Assembly (NCBI GenBank): GCA_020348985.1
Contig: CP070761.1
Coordinates: 2,781,509-2,845,508 of the forward strand
From: Candidatus Thorarchaeota archaeon
GTDB lineage: Archaea > Asgardarchaeota > Thorarchaeia > Thorarchaeales > Thorarchaeaceae
Length of the DNA: 64,000 nucleotides
Reading direction: 5' to 3'
The position numbers were made by a program, and so were the translations under genes. The notes under the pieces were generated by a model. The model searched no databases. It was not told the DNA's origin and worked only from the letters and a program-made list of their open reading frames with translations. Positions 50,219 through 57,965 of the stretch are shown one piece after another; the stretch's first letter is position 1, and every line of letters starts with the position of its first letter.

Positions 50219-50797
50219 ATGATGGCGCTTGATTTCGCGAAAGGTATCACTGAGTTCAGATGGCACGGTCGCGGCGGGCAAGGTGTTGTAACATCCAATC
50301 AGATGCTTGGCAAGGCTGCACTTGCCGAGGGAAATTACATTCAGGCTTTTCCAGAGTTTGGACCGGAACGAACCGGAGCCCCCGTTCGAGCCTTCCTGAG
50401 AATGAGCAAGAATCCTATCCAGATATACGCCCAGGTCTATTCACCAGACGTTGTAATCTGTATAGACCCGACGTTGCTGGACGTGGTCGACCCAACAAGC
50501 GGCCTCAAGGAAGACGGCACTCTTGTTGTCAACACCACGATGAGTCCACAGGAGGTTAGGGACAAGTATGGCTTCAAGACTGGTACTGCTGTCACAGTTG
50601 ACGCAACCAGAATTGCATTGGAGGTTATGGGACGACCATTCTACAACATGCCAACGATGGCGGCGGCCATAGAGGCCACGAAGGTCGTCAAGATAGAGAC
50701 CGTCATCGACGCAGTCATGGAGCGATATCCTGGGAAAGTTGGAGAATTGAACAAGACGGCTATTCTGAGAGCCTGTGAGGAGGAGCAAATAGGATGA
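50219..50797 (+). CDS. porC: Pyruvate:ferredoxin oxidoreductase gamma subunit
   Basis: 192 residues. Gamma-domain motifs FRWHGRGGQGVVTSNQMLGKAALAEG, FPEFGPERTGAPVRAFLRM and DVVICIDPTLLD. First of porCDAB; the next gene overlaps its end by 4 bases. The complex splits pyruvate to acetyl-CoA and CO2 and reduces ferredoxin, reversibly. Confidence 0.93.
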   Translation: MMALDFAKGITEFRWHGRGGQGVVTSNQMLGKAALAEGNYIQAFPEFGPERTGAPVRAFLRMSKNPIQIYAQVYSPDVVICIDPTLLDVVDPTSGLKEDGTLVVNTTMSPQEVRDKYGFKTGTAVTVDATRIALEVMGRPFYNMPTMAAAIEATKVVKIETVIDAVMERYPGKVGELNKTAILRACEEEQIG

Positions 50798-51090
50798 GCG
50801 AGAAGTTTGACGAGATTCCCATGGCAGGGAACATAATCAAGCCAGGAAACGCGGAGGAATACAAGACAGGCGGTTGGCGTGCTGAGAGACCACTCCACAC
50901 ACCAGAGACCTGTCTGTGGGTGAAGAACGGTAGCTGCGGAAGATGCTGGATCTATTGCCCTGACATGTCTGTGGTTCTTACCGAGAAGGACGGCAAGCAC
51001 TCCCATCAGTTCAACTATGACTACTGCAAGGGTTGCGGCATCTGTGCAAATGAATGCCCGACTGACAGTATCAGAATGGAGGGCGAATAG
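50794..51090 (+). CDS. porD: Pyruvate:ferredoxin oxidoreductase delta (ferredoxin) subunit
   Basis: 98 residues, ferredoxin-like with two [4Fe-4S] motifs: CGRCWIYCPDM and CKGCGICANECPTDSI. It passes electrons from the ThDP subunits to free ferredoxin. Starts inside the porC stop (ATGA overlap); the porA GTG lies right after its stop. Confidence 0.93.
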   Translation: MSEKFDEIPMAGNIIKPGNAEEYKTGGWRAERPLHTPETCLWVKNGSCGRCWIYCPDMSVVLTEKDGKHSHQFNYDYCKGCGICANECPTDSIRMEGE

Positions 51091-51091
51091 A

Positions 51092-52267
51092 GTGACAGAG
51101 ATTGAAGGACTAACTGGCGACGCTGCTATTGCACACGCTCTGAAGCAGTGTGATGTAGATGTTCTTGCGATGTATCCAATCACACCTCAGACCATCATTG
51201 TTGAGGACTACGCACGGTTTGTGGCAAACGGCGAAGTAAACACCAAGCTGATTGCAACGGAATCAGAGCATAGCGCCATGTCTGCATGTGTAGGGGCATC
51301 AGCGGCAGGTGCACGAGTTGCCACAGCGACTGCATCAGCGGGTCTTGCTCTGATGTGGGAGATTCTGTACTGTGCAGCCTCCATGCGAATGCCCATCGTA
51401 CTGACTATTGCGAATCGAGCATTGTCGGCACCAATCAACATTCACAATGACTGGAGCGACACCTACGGAGCCAGAGACAGCGGCTTCATCCAGCTGTACT
51501 GTCAGAGCTCTCAGGAGGCATATGACACCACAATCATGGCCTTTCGGATAGGAGAGGACAGCGATGTGCTCCTTCCTGTTATGGTCTGTATTGATGGCTT
51601 CATTCTGAGTCACAACGTGGAGAGAGTTGAGATGCTTCCGGACGAGAAGGTACAGAAGTTTGTCGGAGTTAGGAAGCACTACCAGAATCTAGATCCTGCC
51701 AACCCAATCACGATGGGCCCCTTGGCATTAACAGACTACTACTTCGAGTTCAAGGAACAGCAGGACAGAGCCATCAAGCGAGTCCCGGAGGTCTACAAGA
51801 AAGTGGAGGCCGAGTTCAAGAAGATGACCGGCCGCTCCTATGGTATGTTCGAGGAGTACAAGACTGACGATGCAGACATCATCATCTTCACACACAGCAC
51901 TCCCGGTGGTACAGCAAAGGTTGTTGCTGACGCCCTGAGAGAGAAGGGTGAGAAAGTAGGAGTTCTGCGGCTCAAGATGTTCAGACCGTTTCCTGCGAAA
52001 GAGGTGGCGGAGGCGGTGAAGCATGCAAAGGCTGTGGCAGTCTTCGAGAAGTGCATGTCGTTCGGAGCGGCGGGAAATCCTCTTGCCCTCGAACTTCGGA
52101 CTGCATTGTATGACCAAGACACGAAGCCTATGGTGACCAATTTTGTGATAGGTCTGGGAGGAAGAGATGTCCCGCCGAGTACGCTGGTTGAAGGTCTTGA
52201 GAAGACGAAGGAGTACTTGACAAAAGGAGAGGCTCCTCTCTATGAGACACTGGGGGTGCGGAAATAA
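51092..52267 (+). CDS. porA: Pyruvate:ferredoxin oxidoreductase alpha subunit
   Basis: 391 residues from GTG 51092, just after the porD stop; the longer frame from 51017 is the shadow of porD. Alpha-domain features AHALKQCDVDVLAMYPITPQTIIVEDY, ATESEHSAMSACVGASAAGARVATATASAGLALMWE, VLTIANRALSAPINIHNDWSD and VGVLRLKMFRPFPAKEVAEAV. Confidence 0.93.
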   Translation: MTEIEGLTGDAAIAHALKQCDVDVLAMYPITPQTIIVEDYARFVANGEVNTKLIATESEHSAMSACVGASAAGARVATATASAGLALMWEILYCAASMRMPIVLTIANRALSAPINIHNDWSDTYGARDSGFIQLYCQSSQEAYDTTIMAFRIGEDSDVLLPVMVCIDGFILSHNVERVEMLPDEKVQKFVGVRKHYQNLDPANPITMGPLALTDYYFEFKEQQDRAIKRVPEVYKKVEAEFKKMTGRSYGMFEEYKTDDADIIIFTHSTPGGTAKVVADALREKGEKVGVLRLKMFRPFPAKEVAEAVKHAKAVAVFEKCMSFGAAGNPLALELRTALYDQDTKPMVTNFVIGLGGRDVPPSTLVEGLEKTKEYLTKGEAPLYETLGVRK

Positions 52268-53208
52268 TGGCAATGAAGCTCAAAGACATGATTGCAAAGG
52301 ATGAGATTCTCAGCTCCGGTCACAGGATGTGCGCAGGATGCGCCGCGCCGACCGTGGTTAAGCTCATGGGTATGGCTCTGAGAGGACCCACAATAGTCTG
52401 CGAAGCGACTGGATGCCTTGAGGTTGCAACCACCATCTATCCGTATACAGCGTGGAAGATTCCATGGATACACGTGGCATTCGAGAATGCAGCAGCCGTA
52501 GCATCAGGCATAGTCGAGGGAATAGACGCCATGAGGGAGAAAGGCCGCTGGGAACACGAAACGACCGATGTCATCGCAATCGGAGGAGATGGGGGTACCT
52601 TCGACATTGGTTTTGGTGCCATCAGCGGAGCCTTGGAACGAGGTCACAAGTTCGTATATCTCTGCTACGACAATGGCGCCTATCAGAACACAGGCATCCA
52701 GAGATCCGGTGCGACATTTCCAGGCCAAGAGACTACAACGTCCTGGGCAGGCAAGGTTGAGCCGGGCAAAAGACAACGCAAGAAACCGCTGGCAGAGATT
52801 GTTGCGGCCCACAAGATTCCCTACGTTGCCACTACAACCCCATACCATCATAGGGACTTCATCCAGAAGTTCCAGAAGGCATTGGAGGCAGATGGCCCGG
52901 CTTTCATCCATGCATACTCTCCCTGCCCGAGAGGTTGGAGAGTTGAATCATCCAAGAGCATGGAGCTGGCCAAGCTTGCTGTCGAAGTAGGTCTACACCC
53001 ATTGTTTGAGGTCATTGACGGTGAAGAGTTCATCATGTCAGGCCCAAGTAAACGTCTGAAGGAACTCAAGCCTCTTGATGAATACCTGAAACCTCAGGGA
53101 CAGTTCAAGCACCTCTTCACACCTCAATGGGAGTACTTCCGAAAGGAGATTCAGGAGCAAGTCAATAGAGACTGGGAACTTCTGAAAAAGAAGTGTGGAA
53201 TTGAGTAG
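52267..53208 (+). CDS. porB: Pyruvate:ferredoxin oxidoreductase beta (ThDP) subunit
   Basis: 313 residues. N-terminal cluster cysteines in RMCAGCAAPTVVKL, ThDP motif IAIGGDGGTFDIGFGAISGALERGHKFVYLCYDNGAYQNTG, fourth cluster cysteine in PCPRGW. The ATG shares one base with the porA stop (TAATG). It holds ThDP and the catalytic iron-sulfur cluster. Confidence 0.94.
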   Translation: MAMKLKDMIAKDEILSSGHRMCAGCAAPTVVKLMGMALRGPTIVCEATGCLEVATTIYPYTAWKIPWIHVAFENAAAVASGIVEGIDAMREKGRWEHETTDVIAIGGDGGTFDIGFGAISGALERGHKFVYLCYDNGAYQNTGIQRSGATFPGQETTTSWAGKVEPGKRQRKKPLAEIVAAHKIPYVATTTPYHHRDFIQKFQKALEADGPAFIHAYSPCPRGWRVESSKSMELAKLAVEVGLHPLFEVIDGEEFIMSGPSKRLKELKPLDEYLKPQGQFKHLFTPQWEYFRKEIQEQVNRDWELLKKKCGIE

Positions 53209-53235
53209 TACAGCAGTTCAGACTCAGATTCCTGG

Positions 53236-53252
53236 CTTAAGTAGGACTTAAG
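53236..53252. promoter_or_regulatory. Perfect inverted repeat in the GDPD promoter
   Basis: CTTAAGT-AGG-ACTTAAG (7-base arms, 3-base centre) ends 24 bases before the ATG at 53277. The spacing puts it at the TATA/BRE position, so it looks like an operator that could block transcription of the GDPD gene; it could also end the por transcript as a hairpin. Confidence 0.4.
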
Positions 53253-53276
53253 GACAATGCCGCCCTTGGCGAGTCG

Positions 53277-54092
53277 ATGACAGAATACTTTCCGTTTGAC
53301 AAAGACCGACCATTGATCATGGCACACTGGAGCAATCCGTTGGCAGCACCGCAGAATACGCTGGAGGCTTTGAGGAGCGGCGTAGAGGCTGGAGCAGACG
53401 TATTGGAAACGGACTTGAGGTTGACTAAGGACAACGAACTAGTTCTCTTTCATGATGATAACATGCTTCAAACATCCGGAATAGATACCACAGTCCGAGA
53501 CCTTACGCTGGACGAATTCTTGGATACCGACATCTGCAGTGCCACTTCCTATGACGGTGGAGATACCTTCCCTTTCAGTGGATGGGGAGCAAAGGGAGTC
53601 TCCCTTAGAGATGCGCTGAGTGAATTCCCGGAGATGGTCTTCAATCTCGACATGAAGGACAGCTTCAAGGAGGTTCCGGACATTCTTACTGATCTAATCA
53701 GGGAACTGGGCCGAGAGCAATCCGTGATTGTTGCTAGCTATAACGACGCACAGATTGATCGATTTCGTCATCTGATGCCTTCTGTTCCAACGTCTGCGTG
53801 TCCCTCTGAAGTCTCGCGATTTGTCTTTGCTGTCAATATGAGGCTCACGAGAGCGGTTGCCAGAAACCCACAGTATCGAGTCTTCCAAGTTCCACTTGAC
53901 TACGGAAGGATCAAGGTGCTAGACACCAGATTCGTTGAAGCGGCGCACAAACGAAACATAGCTGTACATGCCTGGACCATCAATGATAGAGAGACAATGG
54001 AGCACTTGTTAGATGTAGGTGTTGACGGGATTTTCACCGATGACCCCAAGATGCTAAGAGAGTTGCTCGCGGACAGAGGCTTGTTGACCTAG
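53277..54092 (+). CDS. Glycerophosphodiester phosphodiesterase-like protein
   Basis: 271 residues, TIM-barrel GDPD. Family core is LIMAHWSNPLAAPQNTLEALRSGVEAGADVLETDLRLTKDNELVLFHDDN. The usual HRG is HWS and PENT is PQNT; Glu-Asp of ETD and the late HD are kept. Other metal-binding sites show Asp for Glu (FNLDMKD). Helix-strand repeats continue to AVHAWTINDRETMEHLLDVGVDGIFTDDPKML, also typical. The changes suggest altered substrate. It would hydrolyse glycerol-phosphodiesters, perhaps from archaeal lipids. Confidence 0.82.
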   Translation: MTEYFPFDKDRPLIMAHWSNPLAAPQNTLEALRSGVEAGADVLETDLRLTKDNELVLFHDDNMLQTSGIDTTVRDLTLDEFLDTDICSATSYDGGDTFPFSGWGAKGVSLRDALSEFPEMVFNLDMKDSFKEVPDILTDLIRELGREQSVIVASYNDAQIDRFRHLMPSVPTSACPSEVSRFVFAVNMRLTRAVARNPQYRVFQVPLDYGRIKVLDTRFVEAAHKRNIAVHAWTINDRETMEHLLDVGVDGIFTDDPKMLRELLADRGLLT

Positions 54093-54209
54093 TGTGGATT
54101 AATGCCCCCCAATTATCTTAATATGTATGGAGAAGTGCATTGGTTTAGTTCCCATCTCTGCAAACTGTGAGATGTGGGGCAGCCTACGACCAATGCTGAG
54201 GAAATAACG

Positions 54210-54344
54210 ATGGCCTGTCCTGAATTTGACGCAGCGGAGAACAAGTGTGGAGTTGACGGTTTCAAATTCTACACGGGCATGCAGAAACCTTGTGAGACCC
54301 CTGGAATTAACAAGGAAAAGTGTCCGCGGTTTGCCATGCAATGA
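54210..54344 (+). CDS. Small four-cysteine protein (44 residues)
   Basis: This gene is too short for usual cut-offs. It starts ATG 54210, 8 bases after GAGG in CTGAGGAAATAACG. It encodes MACPEFDAAENKCGVDGFKF and ends CETPGINKEKCPRFAMQ. Its cysteines are symmetric: C3-x9-C13-x14-C28-x9-C38. That layout could bind a metal or form two disulfides. Position between the GDPD gene and arsR-hgcAB hints at metal handling, but this is inference. Confidence 0.55.
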   Translation: MACPEFDAAENKCGVDGFKFYTGMQKPCETPGINKEKCPRFAMQ

Positions 54345-54510
54345 GAATCTGAACATCTGTTGATCAAGCTTGCTTTTCCAACGAAACACTTCGGGCTGAG
54401 TGGGGTGCGCGATAATCGCATCCCTCAGTCCATGCTATTACCCTTCTGACATAGTCGAGAGGAATATAGGTCTCCGAGACGCCATCTTGTGTGTTACTAT
54501 ATTCATCAGA

Positions 54511-54520
54511 TTTATATAAA
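54511..54520 (+). promoter_or_regulatory. TATA box of the arsR-hgcAB operon
   Basis: TTTATATAAA lies 20-29 bases before ATG 54540, so the arsR transcript should be leaderless. Confidence 0.6.
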
Positions 54521-54530
54521 CTAGGTTTAT
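54516..54530. promoter_or_regulatory. ArsR-type operator candidate
   Basis: Perfect inverted repeat ATAAAC-TAG-GTTTAT. It overlaps the 3' half of the TATA box and ends 9 bases before the start codon. A repressor bound here would block TBP/TFB and RNA polymerase. The following gene encodes an ArsR-family repressor. Confidence 0.6.
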
Positions 54531-54539
54531 CCAAAGACC

Positions 54540-54932
54540 ATGTCTCAGGAGCATGAGGTTCGCCTGGAGAACTTGGAAAAGGTCCACAAAGAGGCCCCTG
54601 AAAAAGCGCCGTCTTGCGCCCCATACACAGCGAGGCGGCAGGTTATCGATGACTTTCTTGATCATTTCCAGGCAGCCGGACCAGACGTGTTCACAGCATC
54701 CATCAGGACTGGTGTTGTTCTCCTTCTTCTAAAACTCGATGCGGCATGCGTCTGCGAGATACAGTGTGCACTGGATGAGCCTCGTCAACCACTGCTTTCA
54801 CATCATTTGCGAGAGATGAAGAAAGCAGGATGGTTGAATAGCGAGAGGCGCGGGAGATGGACCTACTACTCTCTGGAAGATAAGAAACGAGAGTCTATGA
54901 TTCGGCTCATAAAGTTCCTTGGAGCAGAATAA
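54540..54932 (+). CDS. ArsR/SmtB-family metal(loid)-responsive repressor
   Basis: 130 residues. wHTH with the ArsR metal motif in the recognition helix region: LKLDAACVCEIQCALDEPRQPLLSHHLREMKKAGWLNSERRGRWTYYSL. The CVC pair is C70 and C72, with C76 and C26 as possible extra ligands. It would sense As(III), Hg(II) or a similar soft metal and release DNA. ArsR-like genes beside hgcAB have been reported in other organisms; here the gene is the first of the operon, 2 bases before hgcA. Confidence 0.88.
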   Translation: MSQEHEVRLENLEKVHKEAPEKAPSCAPYTARRQVIDDFLDHFQAAGPDVFTASIRTGVVLLLLKLDAACVCEIQCALDEPRQPLLSHHLREMKKAGWLNSERRGRWTYYSLEDKKRESMIRLIKFLGAE

Positions 54933-54934
54933 CA

Positions 54935-56671
54935 ATGGCAGTAGCATACATGGAACGTTTGGAGCGGTTTCCTGAGACATATGACGAGGCCTTTGACGAA
55001 GTCCTTGAAGGAAGAGGAAACCAAATCAGAGAACGCATTCTTGATATGATCAGGCCAGGAATGCGTGTTCTTGATTTGGGCTGTGGTCCCGGCCTCTTGG
55101 CAATGGAAGCAGCTAAGAAAGGAGCAACAGTATTCGGAGTCGACGCGAATCCGAGGATGATTGGTCTCGCGAAGATTAGATCTGCGTCCATGGAAAAACC
55201 TCCGAACTTCCTTCAAGGTGACATTCTGACCTTAGGAGAAGAAATCGATAGGATTGACATCAATACCGTCGATGCTAGCGACCTTCACCAACAGAAGTTT
55301 GACCTGGTTGTCAGCACATTTCTCTTATCAGAGCTCAAGCCAGCTCATCGCAGTGTCTTCATGCACATTGTCAAGACGATGCTCCGTGATGATGGCTTCT
55401 TTGCAGTCGCCTCTGAGACCCTTCCCGCGTCCAGATCTGATAGGAAGGAATTCTGGAGGAATCGAAAGGAAGTAGAGGTCGAATCCGGAAAGCGCCTTCT
55501 TCCTCCCGTTACTGACTTGGAGAGTCTTGCCACTTCAGTCGGGCTGGTTGTTGATAGCAGTGATAAGTTTGGATCCGAGATCACTTTCATTGTTGGCCGA
55601 AAGAACGACTCTGAAGTTTCCAGTGTGTTTCGAACTAGGTCCAGAGCCTATCTTGGGGCGCGGGCAAGAGCGAGAATATGGATAGACCATACGACAGGAG
55701 GATGGCGGGGCATTCCAATCGAGCCCGGCCTCTACAAGATTGGTGAACCCACACCAGAAAGTCCGGTAATCGTGACTGCAAACTACGAGTTGACCTACTA
55801 CACAGTAATGAGAGCTCTAGACAAAGATCAGATAGATGCGTGGGTGATGGTCTGTGACACCAACGGTATCAACGTTTGGTGTGCGGCCAGAGGAGTCCAC
55901 TTTGATAGCGAAGATGTCATCCACATGATCCGTCTAACAGGTTTGTCAGAGATTGTGAGTCACAGAGAGCTGATCCTGCCACAGCTGGCCGCTGCAGGAA
56001 TGGACCCTACGATGATTCACAGAAGAAGCGGATTCAGAGTACGATATGGCCCCGTTAGAATCCAAGACCTATCGAGATGGTTCGAGCTAGAAAAGCCAAG
56101 GCCCAAGCCAAGAGATATGGCCACAATCACATTTAACTTCAGAGAGAGAATGGAACAGACAGTTGCACATATACCATTCCTTTTTGCGGTCCTTCTGTGG
56201 AAACCAATGTTCGCGATACTTGGGATCCTAACATTGGTCAACGTTGGTCTGTTCGTTGGACTGCCATCAGCTTTTGCCACCCTTTATCCTACTACTATGG
56301 CTATTCTTCTGCTAATTGGAGAATTCCTTCTAGCACTATTCGGGAATGCAATTGTTCTAGGCGTGGTTTTTCCGGTCTTGCCTTCGAAGGGTAATTCATT
56401 CTGGAGAAGAGGAATCGGGTTGGCGGCTATTACAATGCCACTTGCGGCGGCCATCATGCTACTTATCGGTGTTCACTGGACCGAGTTTGTGGTATGGGAG
56501 GCAGCTCAGTTTGTAATGGTCACATCTTTGACAATGGACTGGTCAGGAATGACAACAGTGAGCGACCCGAAGGTAATAAGAAGGGAGTATCCGTATATGA
56601 TATTGACACTCAAGATTGGTGCTGCCTTCATCATCGGATTCAATATACTTGTAGCACTTATGGGATGGTGA
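54935..56671 (+). CDS. hgcA: HgcA-type corrinoid membrane protein fused to a SAM methyltransferase
   Basis: 578 residues. Residues 1-~225 are a class I SAM methyltransferase: motif I VLDLGCGPG (45-53), Asp70 after VFGV, NFLQGDILTL, LVVSTFLLSELKP and DDGFFAVASE. Residues ~240-400 match the HgcA corrinoid domain: GLYKIGEPTPESPVIVTANYELTYYTVMRAL, AWVMVCDTNGINVWCAA (cap-helix Cys316), SEIVSHRELILPQLAAAG and RRSGFRVRYGPVRIQDL. Residues ~405-578 form 5 membrane helices and the end motif MDWSGMTTVSDP. HgcA transfers a methyl group from its corrinoid to Hg(II). Usual HgcA proteins have no such N-terminal enzyme. After the cap-helix Cys the canonical Gly-Lys is Arg-Gly. Confidence 0.88.
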   Translation: MAVAYMERLERFPETYDEAFDEVLEGRGNQIRERILDMIRPGMRVLDLGCGPGLLAMEAAKKGATVFGVDANPRMIGLAKIRSASMEKPPNFLQGDILTLGEEIDRIDINTVDASDLHQQKFDLVVSTFLLSELKPAHRSVFMHIVKTMLRDDGFFAVASETLPASRSDRKEFWRNRKEVEVESGKRLLPPVTDLESLATSVGLVVDSSDKFGSEITFIVGRKNDSEVSSVFRTRSRAYLGARARARIWIDHTTGGWRGIPIEPGLYKIGEPTPESPVIVTANYELTYYTVMRALDKDQIDAWVMVCDTNGINVWCAARGVHFDSEDVIHMIRLTGLSEIVSHRELILPQLAAAGMDPTMIHRRSGFRVRYGPVRIQDLSRWFELEKPRPKPRDMATITFNFRERMEQTVAHIPFLFAVLLWKPMFAILGILTLVNVGLFVGLPSAFATLYPTTMAILLLIGEFLLALFGNAIVLGVVFPVLPSKGNSFWRRGIGLAAITMPLAAAIMLLIGVHWTEFVVWEAAQFVMVTSLTMDWSGMTTVSDPKVIRREYPYMILTLKIGAAFIIGFNILVALMGW

Positions 56672-56677
56672 TGTGAA

Positions 56678-57007
56678 GTGACAATCGCGGTAGCAGAAAC
56701 CAAAGAGGGGTTACAGTACAATCCCACGCTGTGCAATCGTTGCGGCATTTGCGTTGAAGTGTGTCCGTTTAATGTCTGGGAAATACCAGAGGAAGGCCCA
56801 GCAATTCCTGCAAGATCAGAGGACTGCACGAATTGCACCGCTTGCGCAAAGAATTGTTTGGGTGGCGCCCTATCTGTAACAAACATGGGCTGTGGCTGCG
56901 TTTGGAACCAGGGGGCACAACTTCAGGGCAAATGTTCGGACACAGTCGTAGGAAATTTCTCGCCACAGTCAGATAGTGAAACCGACAGCACTTCTTGTTG
57001 TGGATAG
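56678..57007 (+). CDS. hgcB: HgcB-type ferredoxin
   Basis: 109 residues from GTG 56678, 6 bases after the hgcA stop. Two [4Fe-4S] motifs: C19-x2-C22-x2-C25-x3-C29 (CNRCGICVEVCP) and C50-x2-C53-x2-C56-x3-C60 (CTNCTACAKNC). Then comes the conserved Cys region GCGCVWN (C72, C74) and a C-terminal vicinal pair STSCCG (C107-C108), both features of HgcB. It delivers electrons to reduce the HgcA corrinoid and is thought to bind Hg(II) by the Cys pair. A C-terminal extension rich in Ser and Asp (residues 88-106) precedes the pair. Confidence 0.9.
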   Translation: MTIAVAETKEGLQYNPTLCNRCGICVEVCPFNVWEIPEEGPAIPARSEDCTNCTACAKNCLGGALSVTNMGCGCVWNQGAQLQGKCSDTVVGNFSPQSDSETDSTSCCG

Positions 57008-57105
57008 CACTCTTTGTTCCATCGAAACTGACGTCCACACTGGTCGGAGTCCGTCAACACATCTGTTAAAAGAGAGAACACATAGAGTGCAGTAGGACGT
57101 CTATT

Positions 57106-57111
57106 AGGAGG
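57106..57111 (+). promoter_or_regulatory. AGGAGG ribosome site 8 bases before an in-frame ATT
   Basis: A perfect AGGAGG is followed by ATT at 57120-57122 after eight bases. That ATT is in frame with the gelsolin-like gene, whose first standard start (GTG) is 33 bases further on. This suggests an ATT start adding TPKVLSRKPF to the protein. Confidence 0.35.
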
Positions 57112-57152
57112 CGACAGGGATTACTCCGAAAGTTCTATCGAGAAAGCCGTTT

Positions 57153-57905
57153 GTGTTGATGCTTCAAGATGACTCAGGTGAATTGACCCCGGTCAAGCTT
57201 GATCCAGCCCTTGTTTCAAGTGACAACGCAATCATCGTACTTGATGAAATCAATGACACTTGTTGGGTCTTCATTGGGAGGCATGTGAATATGCCGACCC
57301 GAATGCATGCTCTCAGAATGGGCAAGTCAGTGGCGAAGTCTGGATACAAGATTGGCGTCACGACAATAGGAATGGGATCAAGTCGTATCGTCGAGATGCT
57401 AGAAAAGGACGACAGTGACGCGGATGTTGTAGCAGCCATAGCGGAATTTAGGGATACCCTCTCGGGAAGATGGGCCTTTGACGACAAGGTTCTAGCCTTC
57501 CGAGGAGAGGTCGTGGAAGAACCGATCGCAGGCGCTCCTGAGCCAACACCAGCACCAGAACCCGTGGAAGCATATGAGGAACCAACTCTTGTTGCTGAGA
57601 CAATCGAAGAGGAACCAGAGGTTCCAGCTGAGGTGCCTGCTCCGTCCCCAGAGCCAACAGTTACGCTAGGCGAAAAGAAGCTTGCCTACCTACTCTATTC
57701 TGCGGTGAAACACTCTGACCTGATCTATACGGAGAAATTCGAAAGAGATGGGAAGATGGGCGTGAAAGTAGAAGCACCGGGTACAATGGTAATTGAGGTT
57801 ATCATGGACGGGGACGATCTCAAGGTTGATCCAGCAACCTTCGGTGACAGCGAAATGGCTCAGAGTGTAAAATCTGAGTACGAGACTTGGCTAGGAAAGG
57901 TTTGA
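57153..57905 (+). CDS. Gelsolin-like domain protein with C-terminal extra domain
   Basis: 250 residues from GTG 57153; an ATT at 57120 with a perfect ribosome site may be the true start. Residues 1-115 form a gelsolin-like repeat: SDNAIIVLDEINDTCWVFIGRHVNMPTRMHALRMGKSVAKSGYKIG (IVLDE..CWVFIG core). A Pro/Glu linker (PEPTPAPEPVEAYEEPT) covers ~125-175. The C-terminal ~75 residues form a separate domain (LAYLLYSAVKHSDLIYTEKFERDGKMGVKVEAPGTMVIEVI). Asgard gelsolin homologues bind actin. It lies downstream of hgcB but has its own upstream region, so linkage to mercury is unlikely. Confidence 0.72.
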   Translation: MLMLQDDSGELTPVKLDPALVSSDNAIIVLDEINDTCWVFIGRHVNMPTRMHALRMGKSVAKSGYKIGVTTIGMGSSRIVEMLEKDDSDADVVAAIAEFRDTLSGRWAFDDKVLAFRGEVVEEPIAGAPEPTPAPEPVEAYEEPTLVAETIEEEPEVPAEVPAPSPEPTVTLGEKKLAYLLYSAVKHSDLIYTEKFERDGKMGVKVEAPGTMVIEVIMDGDDLKVDPATFGDSEMAQSVKSEYETWLGKV

Positions 57906-57921
57906 AGGGACAAGAGATTGG

Positions 57922-57944
57922 GGCAAGATGTGTATTGTCTTGCC
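57922..57944. terminator. Hairpin between convergent genes
   Basis: GGCAAGA at 57922-57928 pairs perfectly with TCTTGCC at 57938-57944. CACTTTGTTT follows. It lies between the convergent gelsolin-like and GNAT genes and could stop transcripts from either side. Confidence 0.5.
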
Positions 57945-57965
57945 TCACTTTGTTTCTAGCTAGGG

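Noticed and set aside
54364-54624. Minus-strand open frame opposite arsR
   Set aside because: It runs through the arsR promoter and coding start and has no ribosome site; only a part looks weakly protein-like.
55640-56671. HgcA-like part as the CdhD/acetyl-CoA synthase corrinoid subunit
   Set aside because: CdhD has no NVWC cap helix or membrane domain, and the adjacent HgcB-type ferredoxin with the vicinal Cys pair supports HgcA.
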